A model generated the notes under the pieces. It saw nothing but the letters and a program-made list of their open reading frames with translations, had not been told where the DNA came from and did no database searches. Position numbers and translations under genes: made by a program. A DNA stretch of 64,000 nt from an uncultured Kiritimatiellota bacterium. Its GTDB lineage: Bacteria > Verrucomicrobiota > Kiritimatiellia > RFP12 > DVOR01. The stretch covers positions 1 through 64,000 of the forward strand of contig CALXSF010000006.1 of assembly GCA_944391055.1 (NCBI GenBank), given 5' to 3'. Below are positions 16,901-24,903 of this stretch, in pieces. Positions within the stretch are counted from its first letter, which is position 1, and the number at the start of each line of letters is the position of its first letter.

Positions 16901-17407
16901 GACGACGCCAAGGGGGAGGTGACCGTCACCGCCCTTTACAATGCGGTCTCGCTCACGGCCACGTTCGTGGACTGCGAGGGGCCCGCCGCGGTTGCCCCCG
17001 GCGAGACCGTCGCCGTCTCGCCGACGGCGGGCGGCACGCTCGTCGGCCTCAACGTCGAGCCCGGCGAGTTCGCCGACTGGGCGATTGACGGGGACGGGGC
17101 CAGCCTCACCTTCGCCGGGAACGCCAAGGGGAAGGTGACCGTCACCGGCCTTTACGCGGGCAAGACCCTCGACGTCGCGTACGAGGGGTGCTCCGGCCCC
17201 ACGCTCGCCTGCCCGGGGCTGACGGCCACGCTCTATCTGGAGCCCGGGCGGGAGTTGGAGCGCGTGGAGGTCGTGCCCGCCGGGGCGGCGACCTATTCGC
17301 GGGAGGCGGGCACGCTCACCTTCGCGCAGGGGGCCTCCGGGGCCGTCACCGTCACCGCCGTCTACGCCCAGCCGGCCAAGCCGGGGTTCCGGCTCCTGCT
17401 CCGTTGA
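13925..17407 (+). CDS. Large secreted protein with two formylglycine-enzyme-like modules and InlB-type repeats
   Basis: 1160 residues with a signal peptide ending LGLAMTARA. Residues ~65-225 look like a C-type lectin/formylglycine-generating-enzyme fold (FEVTMGQ, WPTPEQWAAYAG, GVYNIYGNVAEY). Residues ~240-598 hold at least four ~70-residue divergent InlB B-type repeats (GYTFAGWKGG, FTVPESGVTTLTA). A second FGE-like module spans ~690-865 (GVFETTRGN, FPTPAEVIK, YGFYDLWGNGWEMAGD), and further repeats (WTLGG; two SLTA(K/T)FVDCEGPA copies) run to the end. No PEP-CTERM or other anchor is visible. I see no convincing catalytic Cys pair of true FGE enzymes, so a binding or adhesive surface role is more likely than sulfatase maturation. 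Confidence 0.75.
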   Translation: MRDSTRLLLPFCLGLAMTARAELNYFLYDLSAGTAERLDAPPENVLDETYHTGNLMLFVQDTTVSEAYAVGVFEVTMGQAQTMGWKPSFNPSDAPCAYATSSTGNDFTNNKPLLANLAWPTPEQWAAYAGEKRKPCNVRGGRGTSSSLNPVSRYTWWNTYRKQWTANAHGVYNIYGNVAEYATDTLFYGGYALRECEYEDDLSLGVSASAIGMPDDKVGLLGARLVYNLPEEQRHAVTVTLDGEAVGEAAAYKPGEAVTVEPPTPGAWRALTGRVVTPESLAVSGGVGEPIAFTMPGEAVTVAYTSTEYAEITVVNGTLTFAEGKDRAYVGDWVTVTADAPKAWQTFKGWEATGMEPPPNETFTFRVPEDAQDAITLTATYQDLPRVLIHGGTAAVSDGEARGNGFYTAGATLTLTPNTPEGWRFQGWEQEGEGTLEGNVFTVPESGVTTLTARFAEPPRVFVSGGAATVSEGEGYGNNAYAPGTVLRLTHADRVGYTFAGWKGGTVSSENTFTVPESGVTTLTATYTARTRVLVAGGTAEPASTDGYYDAGTKLALTADKPVGYVFDHWEGGTVSGSTFTVPASGTVILTAVFKVDEDADGSGATLHLGSKTDSEPYDTLFGSTPAKSATSVTDPYGNKYLSYAYTDAAAVAVFNLEAGEVSFTENVSTSTEGKTKRLQLRRVNASDGNDFYMGVFETTRGNVHYLETLTKADPVRISDTTAAVYYSGSLYENDPDFEDCLEMLNNAFDVPEARFPTPAEVIKVGDASRAKNANAGYGAGPDKTITEAMVHYKAGYPNFNDAGETTVDPYGFYDLWGNGWEMAGDGGAPFGGACTEQQFGACQTKNRFNNLSAVAFRPVIDVETPVALKVEGATGTIWAVEGEKLFPSPDETPVRPGYEFVGWTLGGAKIDPGTYVVKRADAGKTLAPQWEAISLTAKFVDCEGPAKVVPGLETRVLTDPNRTLSTPGFKIEPSDAAAYSQGTGFAIITFADDAKGEVTVTALYNAVSLTATFVDCEGPAAVAPGETVAVSPTAGGTLVGLNVEPGEFADWAIDGDGASLTFAGNAKGKVTVTGLYAGKTLDVAYEGCSGPTLACPGLTATLYLEPGRELERVEVVPAGAATYSREAGTLTFAQGASGAVTVTAVYAQPAKPGFRLLLR

Positions 17408-17413
17408 TTTCCG

Positions 17414-17443
17414 TTGCGCCCGGGGCGGCGGATTTGCTATCCT
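17414..17443 (+). promoter_or_regulatory. Promoter TTGCGC-N18-TATCCT
   Basis: TTGCGC (17414-17419) and TATCCT (17438-17443). Transcription from about 17450 would begin exactly at the riboswitch P1 stem. Confidence 0.65.
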
Positions 17444-17448
17444 GTGGG

Positions 17449-17538
17449 GCATTGAGGGAGTAGCCGGCGCGTCGGACGCGCGGTAGGCCAACAGTCTCGG
17501 CGGCAACGCCTGGTCTATCTTCATTGGCGAGACTCATG
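17449..17538 (+). ncRNA. yybP-ykoY manganese riboswitch
   Basis: The family hallmarks are visible: GGGAGTAGC at the 5' junction, the 3' GAGACT, a P1 helix pairing CATTGAG with CTCATG, a CGCGTC/GACGCG hairpin and a GCCAA/TTGGC helix closing the second arm. Family members bind Mn2+ and usually switch on Mn/Ca-type exporters. Here a terminator follows at 17585-17617 and then a P-type cation ATPase, so control by transcription attenuation, relieved by Mn2+, is the natural reading. Confidence 0.85.
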
Positions 17539-17584
17539 TGCGGCGGGTCGCGGCCGCGCAGGGTCCTCCCCGCCCCAGGCAGGC

Positions 17585-17617
17585 AAGGCCCGCGCGGATG
17601 GCTCCGCCGGGCCTTTT
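17585..17617 (+). terminator. Expression-platform terminator of the riboswitch
   Basis: AAGGCCC and GGGCCTTTT flank a GC-rich imperfect stem. It lies between the riboswitch and the ATPase start at 17643, so it would attenuate ATPase expression. Confidence 0.75.
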
Positions 17618-17642
17618 GCGTTGAACGAGACGGAGCGACTAG

Positions 17643-20237
17643 ATGGACAACAGGGCATTCTGCACGCCGGCCGAGGAGGTCTTGCGCGCGCTCGGCGGCG
17701 ACCGCCACCGTGGTTTGGACGATGAGGCCGTGCGGGCGAGCCGCGAACGGCACGGGGCCAACGAATTGGCCAGGCCGGAGCCGATCGGCTGGCTTCGGCG
17801 CCTCGTGGAGGCGTTCCGGGAGCCGATGATCCTGCTGCTGGTGCTGGCGCTGCTGATCATGGTGGGCGTGAACGTGGCGCACCTGCTCACCGACGGCGAG
17901 ACGGAGTTCGCCGAGTGCGTGGGCGTGGCGCTGGCCATCCTGCTCTCGGTGGGCATCTCGGTGGGGATGGAGGGGCGCAGCGCCAAGGCCTTCGAGGCGC
18001 TGCGCGGCATGGGGGCGGATGTGCGCCCGCGCGTGCTGCGCGGCGGCAGGAGCTTCCGCATCCCGCAGTCCGAGCTGGTGGTGGGCGACGTGATGTTCGT
18101 GGGCACGGGCGACAAGCTGACGGCCGACGGGCGGCTCATCGAATCCAACGGGTTGGTGGCGGACGAGAGCGCGCTGACGGGCGAATCCGCGCCCGTCGAG
18201 AAGGAGGCCGACGCCCAGGTGGCCGAGGGCGCGCCCGTGGCCGAGCGCCCCACGATGCTCTACGCCGGCAGCTACGTGACCGCCGGCACGGGCCTGATGG
18301 TGGTGACGGCGGTGGGGATGCACACCGAGTTCGGGCGCATCGCCGCCGCGCTGGCCAACCAGAACACGGGCAAGACCCCGCTGCAGGAGCGCCTGGCCAG
18401 GCTGGGCAAGTGGGTGACGCTGGCGGGCATCGCCGCCGCGACGCTCGTCTTCGCGGTGCAGTTGGCGCAGGACGCCTTCCACCCCGGCGGGCTGACGTGG
18501 GGGGCGGTGGGCGAGGCCTTCATCTCGGCCATCGTGCTGATCGTGGCGTGCGTGCCCGAGGGGCTGCCCACCATCGTGGCGATGAGCCTGGCCATCAACG
18601 TGCTGAAGATGGCCAAGCAGAACGCGCTCGTCAAGAAACTCATCGCCTGCGAGACCATCGGCTGCGTCACCTTCATCTGCTCGGACAAGACGGGCACGCT
18701 GACGGAGAACCGGATGACCCTCATCGCCCTCGTCGGTCCCGACGGCCGACGGTGCGAGCCGGAGGGCGAATTGCTGGAGAACATGTGCGTGAACGCCACC
18801 GCCGACCTCGCGGCCGACGGCAAAGGGTTCGTGGGCAACCCCACCGAGGGCGCGCTCGTCGTGGCCGCCGCCAAGGCGGGGCATGACCCGGCGGCCCTGC
18901 GCGAGGCCGCGGAGATCGTCGCGGTCGAGCCCTTCTCGTCCGACACCAAGCGCATGGTCACCCGCCTGGGCGGCAAGCGCCCGCTGACGCTCATGAAAGG
19001 CAGCCCCGAGGCCGTCCTCGCGGCCTGCGCCCTTTCCCCGGAGGCCCGCGCCGCCGCCGAGGCCGCGATGGCGGGCTGGCAGGATCAGGCCTGCCGCGTC
19101 CTGGCCTTCGCCCATGCCGAGGGCGGTGGGCCGCTGGTCTACGACGGCTTCGCGGCCATCGCCGACCCCGTGCGCGAGGACGTGCCGCCGGCCATCGACG
19201 CCTGCCGCACCGCCGGCATCAACGTGATGATGCTCACGGGCGACAACCTCATCACCGCCACCGCCATCGCCCGCTCCCTGGGGATGCTCGAGGGTGGCCA
19301 CCGCGCCGTCACCGCCGCCGAGCTGGAGAGGCTCGACGACGCGGCCTTCGCCGAGGCGCTCAGGAGCGTGCGCGTCATCGCGCGCTCCACCCCCTCCGTC
19401 AAGCTCCGCGTGGTGCGCACCCTCAAGGCCCAGGGCGAATCCGTGGCCGTGACGGGCGACGGCATCAACGACGCGCCGGCCATCAAGGAGGCCGACGTGG
19501 GCGTGGCGATGGGCATCACCGGCACCGAGGTCACCAAGGAGGCCTGCGACATCCTGCTGCTCGACGACGCCTTCGCCACCATCGTCCGCGCCATCCGCTG
19601 GGGCCGCGGCATCACCGACAACTTCAAGCGCTTCATCCTCTTCCAGCTCACCGTCAACGTCTCGGCCGTGCTGGTGGTGCTCGTGGCCGTGATCCTCGAC
19701 GAGCCCCCGCCCTTCTCCGCGCTGGAGCTGCTCTGGATCAACATCATCATGGACGGCCCGCCCGCCCTCTGCCTGGGCCTTGAGCGGATGAGCGACGACC
19801 TGCTGCGCCGCAAGCCCCTCCGCCGTGACGCCCCGCTCGTCAGCCGCGGCATGGTGATGCGCATGGCCGTCGTCGGCGTCTTCATCGCGGCCCTCTGCCT
19901 GGCCCAGCTCAAGGGCCTCAACCTCCTGGGGCTGGACATGGGGGACAAGCCCCTCGTCGCCACCGCCGTCTTCACCCTCTTCGTCTTCTGCCAGCTGGCC
20001 AACGCCCTGGCCGCGCGCCGGCCCGAGGGCGGCAACCCCCTCGGCGGGCTCCTGGGCAACCCGGCGCTCCTCTGCGCCATCGGCCTGGCCGCCGCCCTCC
20101 AGTGGGTGATCGTCACCTACGGCGGCGCCGCCTTCCACACCGTCGCGCTGCCGGCGGCCCTTTGGGGCAAGATCCTGCTGGCGGCCGCCTGCGTGCCGCT
20201 CCTCGCCGCCCTGCTGCCGCGCGCGCGGCGGCGGTGA
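17643..20237 (+). CDS. P2-type cation-transporting ATPase, probably Mn2+/Ca2+ exporter
   Basis: 864 residues. A cation-ATPase N-terminal domain (residues ~8-60) is followed by two membrane helices, the actuator loop with LTGES (~residues 179-183), the M4 motif VPEGLP (~304-309) typical of Ca2+/Mn2+ pumps, the phosphorylation motif CSDKTGTLT (Asp348), TGDN (~533) and GDGINDAP (~605-612), then a C-terminal bundle of about six helices. It pumps divalent cations across the cytoplasmic membrane at the cost of ATP. The Mn2+ riboswitch in its leader points to manganese efflux as the physiological job. It is monocistronic and ends before a shared terminator. Confidence 0.92.
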   Translation: MDNRAFCTPAEEVLRALGGDRHRGLDDEAVRASRERHGANELARPEPIGWLRRLVEAFREPMILLLVLALLIMVGVNVAHLLTDGETEFAECVGVALAILLSVGISVGMEGRSAKAFEALRGMGADVRPRVLRGGRSFRIPQSELVVGDVMFVGTGDKLTADGRLIESNGLVADESALTGESAPVEKEADAQVAEGAPVAERPTMLYAGSYVTAGTGLMVVTAVGMHTEFGRIAAALANQNTGKTPLQERLARLGKWVTLAGIAAATLVFAVQLAQDAFHPGGLTWGAVGEAFISAIVLIVACVPEGLPTIVAMSLAINVLKMAKQNALVKKLIACETIGCVTFICSDKTGTLTENRMTLIALVGPDGRRCEPEGELLENMCVNATADLAADGKGFVGNPTEGALVVAAAKAGHDPAALREAAEIVAVEPFSSDTKRMVTRLGGKRPLTLMKGSPEAVLAACALSPEARAAAEAAMAGWQDQACRVLAFAHAEGGGPLVYDGFAAIADPVREDVPPAIDACRTAGINVMMLTGDNLITATAIARSLGMLEGGHRAVTAAELERLDDAAFAEALRSVRVIARSTPSVKLRVVRTLKAQGESVAVTGDGINDAPAIKEADVGVAMGITGTEVTKEACDILLLDDAFATIVRAIRWGRGITDNFKRFILFQLTVNVSAVLVVLVAVILDEPPPFSALELLWINIIMDGPPALCLGLERMSDDLLRRKPLRRDAPLVSRGMVMRMAVVGVFIAALCLAQLKGLNLLGLDMGDKPLVATAVFTLFVFCQLANALAARRPEGGNPLGGLLGNPALLCAIGLAAALQWVIVTYGGAAFHTVALPAALWGKILLAAACVPLLAALLPRARRR

Positions 20238-20248
20238 GGCCCGCCCGC

Positions 20249-20293
20249 GAAAAAGCCGCCCCGCGCCCATTTGGGCGCGGGGCGGCTTTTTTC
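20249..20293. terminator. Bidirectional terminator between ATPase and nifS
   Basis: A ~19-bp GC-rich stem (AAAAGCCGCCCCGCGCCC with complement) flanked by A and T runs serves both convergent transcripts. Confidence 0.9.
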
Positions 20294-20309
20294 GTGCCTT
20301 CGCGCGGCG

Positions 20310-21488
20310 TCAGTGTTTCACGAAAGGCGAGATGGCGCGCATCTCGGCGACGACCTCGGGGCAGTGCCGGAGGACGTGGTCGATCTCCTCCTCCGTGGTG
20401 TAGCGGCTGAGGGAGAAGCGGATGGAGCCGTGCACGGCGGTGAAGGGCACGCCCATCGCGCGGATGACGTGGCTGGGCTCCAAACTGCCGGCGGCGCAGG
20501 CGGAGCCGCTGCTGGCGCAGATGCCCCGGTCGCTGAGGTGGTAGAGGACGCTCTCGCCCTCGATGTACTCGAAGGAGATGTTGAGGGTGTTGGCGACGCG
20601 CTCGGCGCCGCCGCCGTTGACGCGGGCGTCGGGGCAGGAGGCGAGGAGCCCGGCCTGGAGTTTGTCGCGCAGGCGGCGGATGCGGGCCTCGGTGCCGTCG
20701 GCGAGGGCGGCCTGGGCGAGGTCGCAGGCCTTGGCCAGGGCGATGATGTAGGGGACGTTCTCGGTGCCGCCGCGGCGGCCGCGCTCTTGGTGCCCGCCGA
20801 TGACGAAGGGCTTGAGGCGGGTGCCGCGGCGGACGTAGAGGGCGCCGATGCCCTTGGGCGCGTGCATCTTGTGGCCGGCGATGGTGAGGAGGTCGACGGG
20901 TACGTCGCGGACGTCGAGCGGCACCTTGCCGGCGGCCTGCACGGCGTCGGTGTGCATGGTGGCGCCGGCGGCCTTGGCCATCTCGGCGATGCGCTTGATG
21001 GGGAAGAGGACGCCGGTCTCGTTGTTGGCCCACATCACGGAGACCAGCTTCGGCCCCGGGTGGGCGGCGAGGGCGGCCTCGTAGGCCGGCAGGTCGAAGC
21101 GCCCCTCGCCGTCCACGCCGATCTCGACGACGGTGTGCCCCAGCTCGCGCAGGCGCAGGCAGGGCCCGAGCACGGCGGGGTGCTCCACGCGGCTGGTGAT
21201 GACGGTGCCGGGGCGGCCCCAGGCGGCGGTCACGCCGAAGAGCGCGTGGTTGTCGCCCTCGGTGGCGCAGCCCTCGAAGACGATCTCCTCGGGGCGCTCG
21301 GCGTTGAGGAAGGCGGCGACGCGCGCGCGCGCCTCGGCCAGCGGCTTGGCCACGCCCCCGCCGAAGGCGTGCATGCTGCTGGGGTTGCCCCAGCGCTCGG
21401 TGAGGTAGGGCAGCATGGCCTCCACCGCCTCGGGCGCGGGGCGGGTGGTGGCGTTGTTGTCGAGGTAGACCAAAGGCGCGGCGCTCAT
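20310..21488 (-). CDS. nifS: Cysteine desulfurase
   Basis: 392 residues. The class-V aminotransferase fold is clear: VYLDNNATTR at the N-terminus, NNETG, the PLP lysine in GHKMHAPKG (Lys207) and the catalytic cysteine in SSGSAC (Cys331), with SLEPSHVIRAMG following. It takes sulfur from L-cysteine and hands it to the scaffold protein NifU. Its ATG overlaps the stop of nifU (ATGA), so the pair is translationally coupled. The short active-site loop and NifU partner make it NifS/IscS-like rather than SufS. No nitrogenase genes are near, so general Fe-S assembly is its likely role. Confidence 0.93.
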   Translation of the reverse strand: MSAAPLVYLDNNATTRPAPEAVEAMLPYLTERWGNPSSMHAFGGGVAKPLAEARARVAAFLNAERPEEIVFEGCATEGDNHALFGVTAAWGRPGTVITSRVEHPAVLGPCLRLRELGHTVVEIGVDGEGRFDLPAYEAALAAHPGPKLVSVMWANNETGVLFPIKRIAEMAKAAGATMHTDAVQAAGKVPLDVRDVPVDLLTIAGHKMHAPKGIGALYVRRGTRLKPFVIGGHQERGRRGGTENVPYIIALAKACDLAQAALADGTEARIRRLRDKLQAGLLASCPDARVNGGGAERVANTLNISFEYIEGESVLYHLSDRGICASSGSACAAGSLEPSHVIRAMGVPFTAVHGSIRFSLSRYTTEEEIDHVLRHCPEVVAEMRAISPFVKH

Positions 21489-22324
21489 TCCATCACCACC
21501 TGGATCGCGGGGTCGACGAATTCGTGGAGGGCGTTGGCGATCAGGTTGTCGCGCGTGATGGCGGCGCTGCGGCAGCCGGCGCACATCCCGCGGAAGGCGA
21601 TGCGCACCGTCTCCCCGTCCACGTCCACCAGCTCGACGTCGCCGCCGTCCTTGCGGAGCACGGGGCGGACCTGCTCCTCGAGGGTCTGCTCGATGAGCTT
21701 GATCCGCTGGAGGGTGGTCAGCCGCTTGGTCGGCTTGGCGGGGGCGGGGGCGGCGGCCTGCGCGTGGTTCACCTCGTCGACGATCTCCTGGATGCGCTCG
21801 CGGCACATGCCGCAGCCGCCGCCGGCCTTGCAGTAGTTCGTCACCTCCTCGACGGTGTGGAGGCGGTTCTCGCGCGTGACGCGCTCGATCTCGGCGCGCG
21901 AGACGCCGAAGCAGGTGCAGACGATCTCGTCGTTGACCTGCACCACGTTCTCCTCGCCGGTGCGGTAGTTGCGGATGGCGGCCTCGAGCGCCTCGCGGCC
22001 CATGACGGAGCAGTGCATCTTCTGGTCGGGCAGGCCGCCCAGGTAGTCGGCGATGTCCTTGTTGGTGATTTTCTCGGCCTCCTCGAGGGTCTTGCCGATG
22101 ACCATCTCGGTGAGCGCGGAGCTGGAGGCCACCGCGCTGGCGCAACCGAAGGTCTGGAACTTGGCCTCGGCGATGCGCCCGTCCGGCCCCAACCTGAACA
22201 TGAAGGTGAGCGCGTCGCCGCACGCCAGCGAGCCGACCGTCGCCTTGCCGTCGGGCCGCTCGATCGCCCCCACGTTCCGCGGGTGGCGGAAATGATCCAT
22301 GACCTTGTCCGTGTAATCCCACAT
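21485..22324 (-). CDS. nifU: Fe-S cluster assembly scaffold protein NifU, three-domain
   Basis: 279 residues with all three NifU domains: an IscU-like scaffold (HFRHPRNVG, cysteines in GSLACGD, FGCASAVASSSALTE and MHCSVMG), a central Bfd-like [2Fe-2S] domain (CTCFGVS ... CKAGGGCGMC) and the C-terminal Nfu-type domain with CAGC. I chose the ATG of MWDYTDKVMDHF at 22324 because AAAGGA lies upstream; a TTG further out is unlikely. It assembles and transfers Fe-S clusters with NifS. The promoter is a TATAAT box about 30 bases upstream inside a 20-bp element shared with ilvD. Confidence 0.93.
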   Translation of the reverse strand: MWDYTDKVMDHFRHPRNVGAIERPDGKATVGSLACGDALTFMFRLGPDGRIAEAKFQTFGCASAVASSSALTEMVIGKTLEEAEKITNKDIADYLGGLPDQKMHCSVMGREALEAAIRNYRTGEENVVQVNDEIVCTCFGVSRAEIERVTRENRLHTVEEVTNYCKAGGGCGMCRERIQEIVDEVNHAQAAAPAPAKPTKRLTTLQRIKLIEQTLEEQVRPVLRKDGGDVELVDVDGETVRIAFRGMCAGCRSAAITRDNLIANALHEFVDPAIQVVME

Positions 22325-22349
22325 GACCGGATTCCTTTCGTTCAACGGG

Positions 22350-22369
22350 GCGGATTATAGCACGTTTGC
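22350..22369 (-). promoter_or_regulatory. nifU promoter box identical to that of ilvD
   Basis: On the minus strand this reads GCAAACGTGCTATAATCCGC, with TATAAT at 22359-22354. No TTG-type -35 stands at the right distance. The same 20 bases lie before ilvD at 27749-27768. Confidence 0.75.
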
Positions 22370-22409
22370 CGCCCTCCACGCTTCCCGCCGCGCGGCTTGG
22401 GTGCGCCAC

Positions 22410-22457
22410 GCAAAAAGGACGCGCCCGACCTTTGGGGTCGGGCGCGTCCTTTTTGCG
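22410..22457. terminator. Intrinsic terminator of the GH2 operon
   Basis: A long stem (AAAAAGGACGCGCCCGACC paired across a TTTG loop) with A/T tails on both sides, six bases after the GH2 stop on the minus strand. Confidence 0.9.
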
Positions 22458-22462
22458 CCGGG

Positions 22463-24901
22463 TCATTCGCCGAAGGCGGATTGCTGGGCCTCGACCTGGG
22501 AGAGGTCAAGGGGCTTGGGCTGGGGGCGGCCGGAGAGTTTGGGGCTGGGGGCGAGGGGGGCTGGGGCGTCGAAGAGGAGGGGGATGGGGGAGGGTTTGGT
22601 CTCGAAGGTGAGGGCGGCGGCGCCGGAGACGTTGCGGCCGGGGCGGTCGATCTCGGCGCGGAGGGTGACCTTGCCGGGGGTGGTGCCGAGGCGGAGGAGG
22701 ACGACGGCCTCGCCGTAGCGGGTCTGCTGGGGGTTGAGGGCGCGGTCCTCGGTGTCGACGATCTCGGCGGGGCCTTCGACAGCGAAGCGGATGCGCTCGG
22801 TGGCGAGGTGCTTGGGGGTGCCGTCCGGGTCGGTGAGGGCGGCGACGGCGACGACGAGCTCGGAGCCGTCGGCGACGAGGTCGGTGCGCAGGGTGTCGAG
22901 GCGGAGGGAGAGGCCGGTGCGGCGGTAGGCGGCGGGCTTGCGGAAGGGTTTGCCGCCGTATTCGCCGGTGACGGCGATCTGCTTTTTCTTGCCGGAGCGG
23001 TCAAGGTCTTTGAGGCGGTAGAAGGAGAAGCCTTTACCGTCCTGCGTGGTGTAGCGGCAGGGGGCGGTTCCCTTGAGGGGCTGGCCGAGGAGGGCGAGGT
23101 CGGAGAGGGGGACGTTGGAGAAGATCGCGACCTCGCGGGGGGAGAAGGGGGTGAGGTCGTGGGCGACGTGGACGAAGGGGGAGAGGTCGACGTTGGGGAT
23201 TTTGGGGCCGGGCTTGGCGAGGGCGGCCTTGAACATCCAGTAGGCGGTCTTGGGGATGCGGGCGGAGGTCATGATGCCGCCGTAGAAGGTGTCGGGGTGG
23301 TAGCCGCGGGCGTGGTCGAAGCTGTGCCAGAGGGCGCCGCCGAAGTGCTTGGGGGGCTGGGCGAGGAGCATGGCCAGGGAGGTGACGGGGTAGGCGGGGT
23401 CGGTGGTGTCGAGGTAGTGGAAGGCCTGGGTGAGCTGGGGGATCTCGCCCCAGGCGCGGTCGGCGCGGGAGGGGGAGTTGTGGCTGGCCCAGTCGTCGAC
23501 GCAGTCGCCCCATTCGCGGGTGAAGGTGGGGCGGTCGCCCTCGGGGTCGCTGGAGTGGGAGTCGCCGGAGCCGGCGGGGTGGCGGAAGATGACGTCGTAG
23601 AACTGCTGGCCCTTGGCGCCGCTGTCGCAGGCGCAGAGGTCGGGGCCGAGGTCGGCGGTCTGCTTGACGGCCTCGACCCATTGCTTGGCGGCCTGCTCGG
23701 GGTACCAGGTCTCGTTGAGGATGGGCTCCCAGAGGAGGAGGCAGGGGCGGGAGCGGTCGCGGCGGACGAGGGCACGGATGTCGTCGAGGACGCGCTGGCC
23801 GAAGATGGGCTTGCCGTTCCAGAACTGCCAGCCGGGGGTGTTGGCGATGACGAAGAGCCCCACCTCGTCGCAGGCGTCCATGAAGGCGGGGTCCTGCAGG
23901 TAGTGGGCGTTGCGCACGAGGGTGAGGCCGGCCTCGCGGAGCTTCACCGCGTCGCGGTAGTGCAGCAGGTTGCTCATGGCGTTGCCGACGAAGGCGAAGT
24001 CTTGGTGGCGGTTGGCGCCGATGACCTTGCGCCAGGGCTTGCCGTTGAGGACGAGGCCCTCCTTGGCGGTGATGCGGGCGTCGCGGAAGCCGAAGCGGAC
24101 GTTGACGGCGTCGGAGACGGAGCCGTCGGGGGCGAGGGCCTCGACGCGCAGGAAGTGGAGGGCGGGCGTGTCGGGCGTCCACTCGGCGGGCTTCTCCACC
24201 TCGAAGGTCTCGGGCACCTCGCGCCCCTCGTAGACGCGGCGGACGGCGCCCTGGCCGTCGAGGACGACGCGGGCGGTCACCTGCCATTTGCCCTCGGCCA
24301 GGCGCTTGGTGGCGAGGTAGACGCCCTCCTGCGGGCCGGGGGCGGAGACGGCGACGGGGCCGGTCTCGATGAGCCAGACGTCGCGGTAGATGCCGCCGAA
24401 GTAGGCGAAGTCGAGCTGCGCCTGCGGTTTGCCGGGCGGGTAATCGGGGTCGTCGGCGTTGTCGCACTCCACGCGCAGGACGTTGCCCGCCGCCTTGAGC
24501 CTCCCCGTCACCTCGATGTGGATGGGGTGGTAGCCGCCGAAGCGCTCGCCGACCTTCTCACCGTTGAGGAAGATTGCGCTCTTGCCCATGATGGCCTCGA
24601 AGTGAAGGAACTGGCGTTTGCCCTTGGGCGCGAAGTCGAAGCGCTTCTCATAGACGGCGGGCCCCTGGTAATTGGTGCCGCCGCTGGCCTCGAAGCCGAC
24701 GACGTTGAGGGTGTGCGGGAGGTTCACGCGCGCCTTGAAGCCGTCGCCGCGCGCGAAGTCCCAGCCCACGTTGAGGCTGCTGACGGCGCGGGGCGAGCCC
24801 TCGGCGGGGAAATAGCCGCCCCGCGAGAAGGCGGGCATGTAGCCCTGGAGCGTCCAGGGAAGGGCGGCGGCAAAGGCCAGCACGGCAAGCGTTCGGCGCA
24901 T
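22463..24901 (-). CDS. Secreted glycoside hydrolase family 2 protein
   Basis: 812 residues with a signal peptide (MRRTLAVLAFAAALPWTLQG). The order is a GH2 sugar-binding jelly roll (~35-200), an Ig-like domain (~200-290) and a TIM barrel. The candidate acid/base is Glu397 in LLLWEPILNET, and the candidate nucleophile is Glu463 in FTREWGD. NRHQDFAFVG and NLLHYRDAVKLREAGLTLVR are typical of the family. A C-terminal beta domain follows (~620-800). GH2 enzymes include beta-galactosidases, beta-mannosidases and beta-glucuronidases; I cannot decide which. It is the last gene of a minus-strand operon and starts two bases after a sulfatase-fold gene, suggesting degradation of a host or algal glycan. 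Confidence 0.85.
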   Translation of the reverse strand: MRRTLAVLAFAAALPWTLQGYMPAFSRGGYFPAEGSPRAVSSLNVGWDFARGDGFKARVNLPHTLNVVGFEASGGTNYQGPAVYEKRFDFAPKGKRQFLHFEAIMGKSAIFLNGEKVGERFGGYHPIHIEVTGRLKAAGNVLRVECDNADDPDYPPGKPQAQLDFAYFGGIYRDVWLIETGPVAVSAPGPQEGVYLATKRLAEGKWQVTARVVLDGQGAVRRVYEGREVPETFEVEKPAEWTPDTPALHFLRVEALAPDGSVSDAVNVRFGFRDARITAKEGLVLNGKPWRKVIGANRHQDFAFVGNAMSNLLHYRDAVKLREAGLTLVRNAHYLQDPAFMDACDEVGLFVIANTPGWQFWNGKPIFGQRVLDDIRALVRRDRSRPCLLLWEPILNETWYPEQAAKQWVEAVKQTADLGPDLCACDSGAKGQQFYDVIFRHPAGSGDSHSSDPEGDRPTFTREWGDCVDDWASHNSPSRADRAWGEIPQLTQAFHYLDTTDPAYPVTSLAMLLAQPPKHFGGALWHSFDHARGYHPDTFYGGIMTSARIPKTAYWMFKAALAKPGPKIPNVDLSPFVHVAHDLTPFSPREVAIFSNVPLSDLALLGQPLKGTAPCRYTTQDGKGFSFYRLKDLDRSGKKKQIAVTGEYGGKPFRKPAAYRRTGLSLRLDTLRTDLVADGSELVVAVAALTDPDGTPKHLATERIRFAVEGPAEIVDTEDRALNPQQTRYGEAVVLLRLGTTPGKVTLRAEIDRPGRNVSGAAALTFETKPSPIPLLFDAPAPLAPSPKLSGRPQPKPLDLSQVEAQQSAFGE

Positions 24902-24903
24902 GG

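Noticed and set aside
13925-17407. FGE-like modules as variable region of a diversity-generating retroelement
   Set aside because: No reverse transcriptase gene or template repeat is present in the window, so there is no evidence beyond the fold type.
12983-20270. Long minus-strand frames opposite the surface-protein and ATPase genes
   Set aside because: Same base-composition artefact; repetitive Gly/Ala/Arg products with no motifs, opposite strongly supported genes with promoters and terminators.
20310-22324. nifUS as part of a nitrogen-fixation cluster
   Set aside because: No nif structural or regulatory genes accompany them; the pair is common in anaerobes for general Fe-S assembly.
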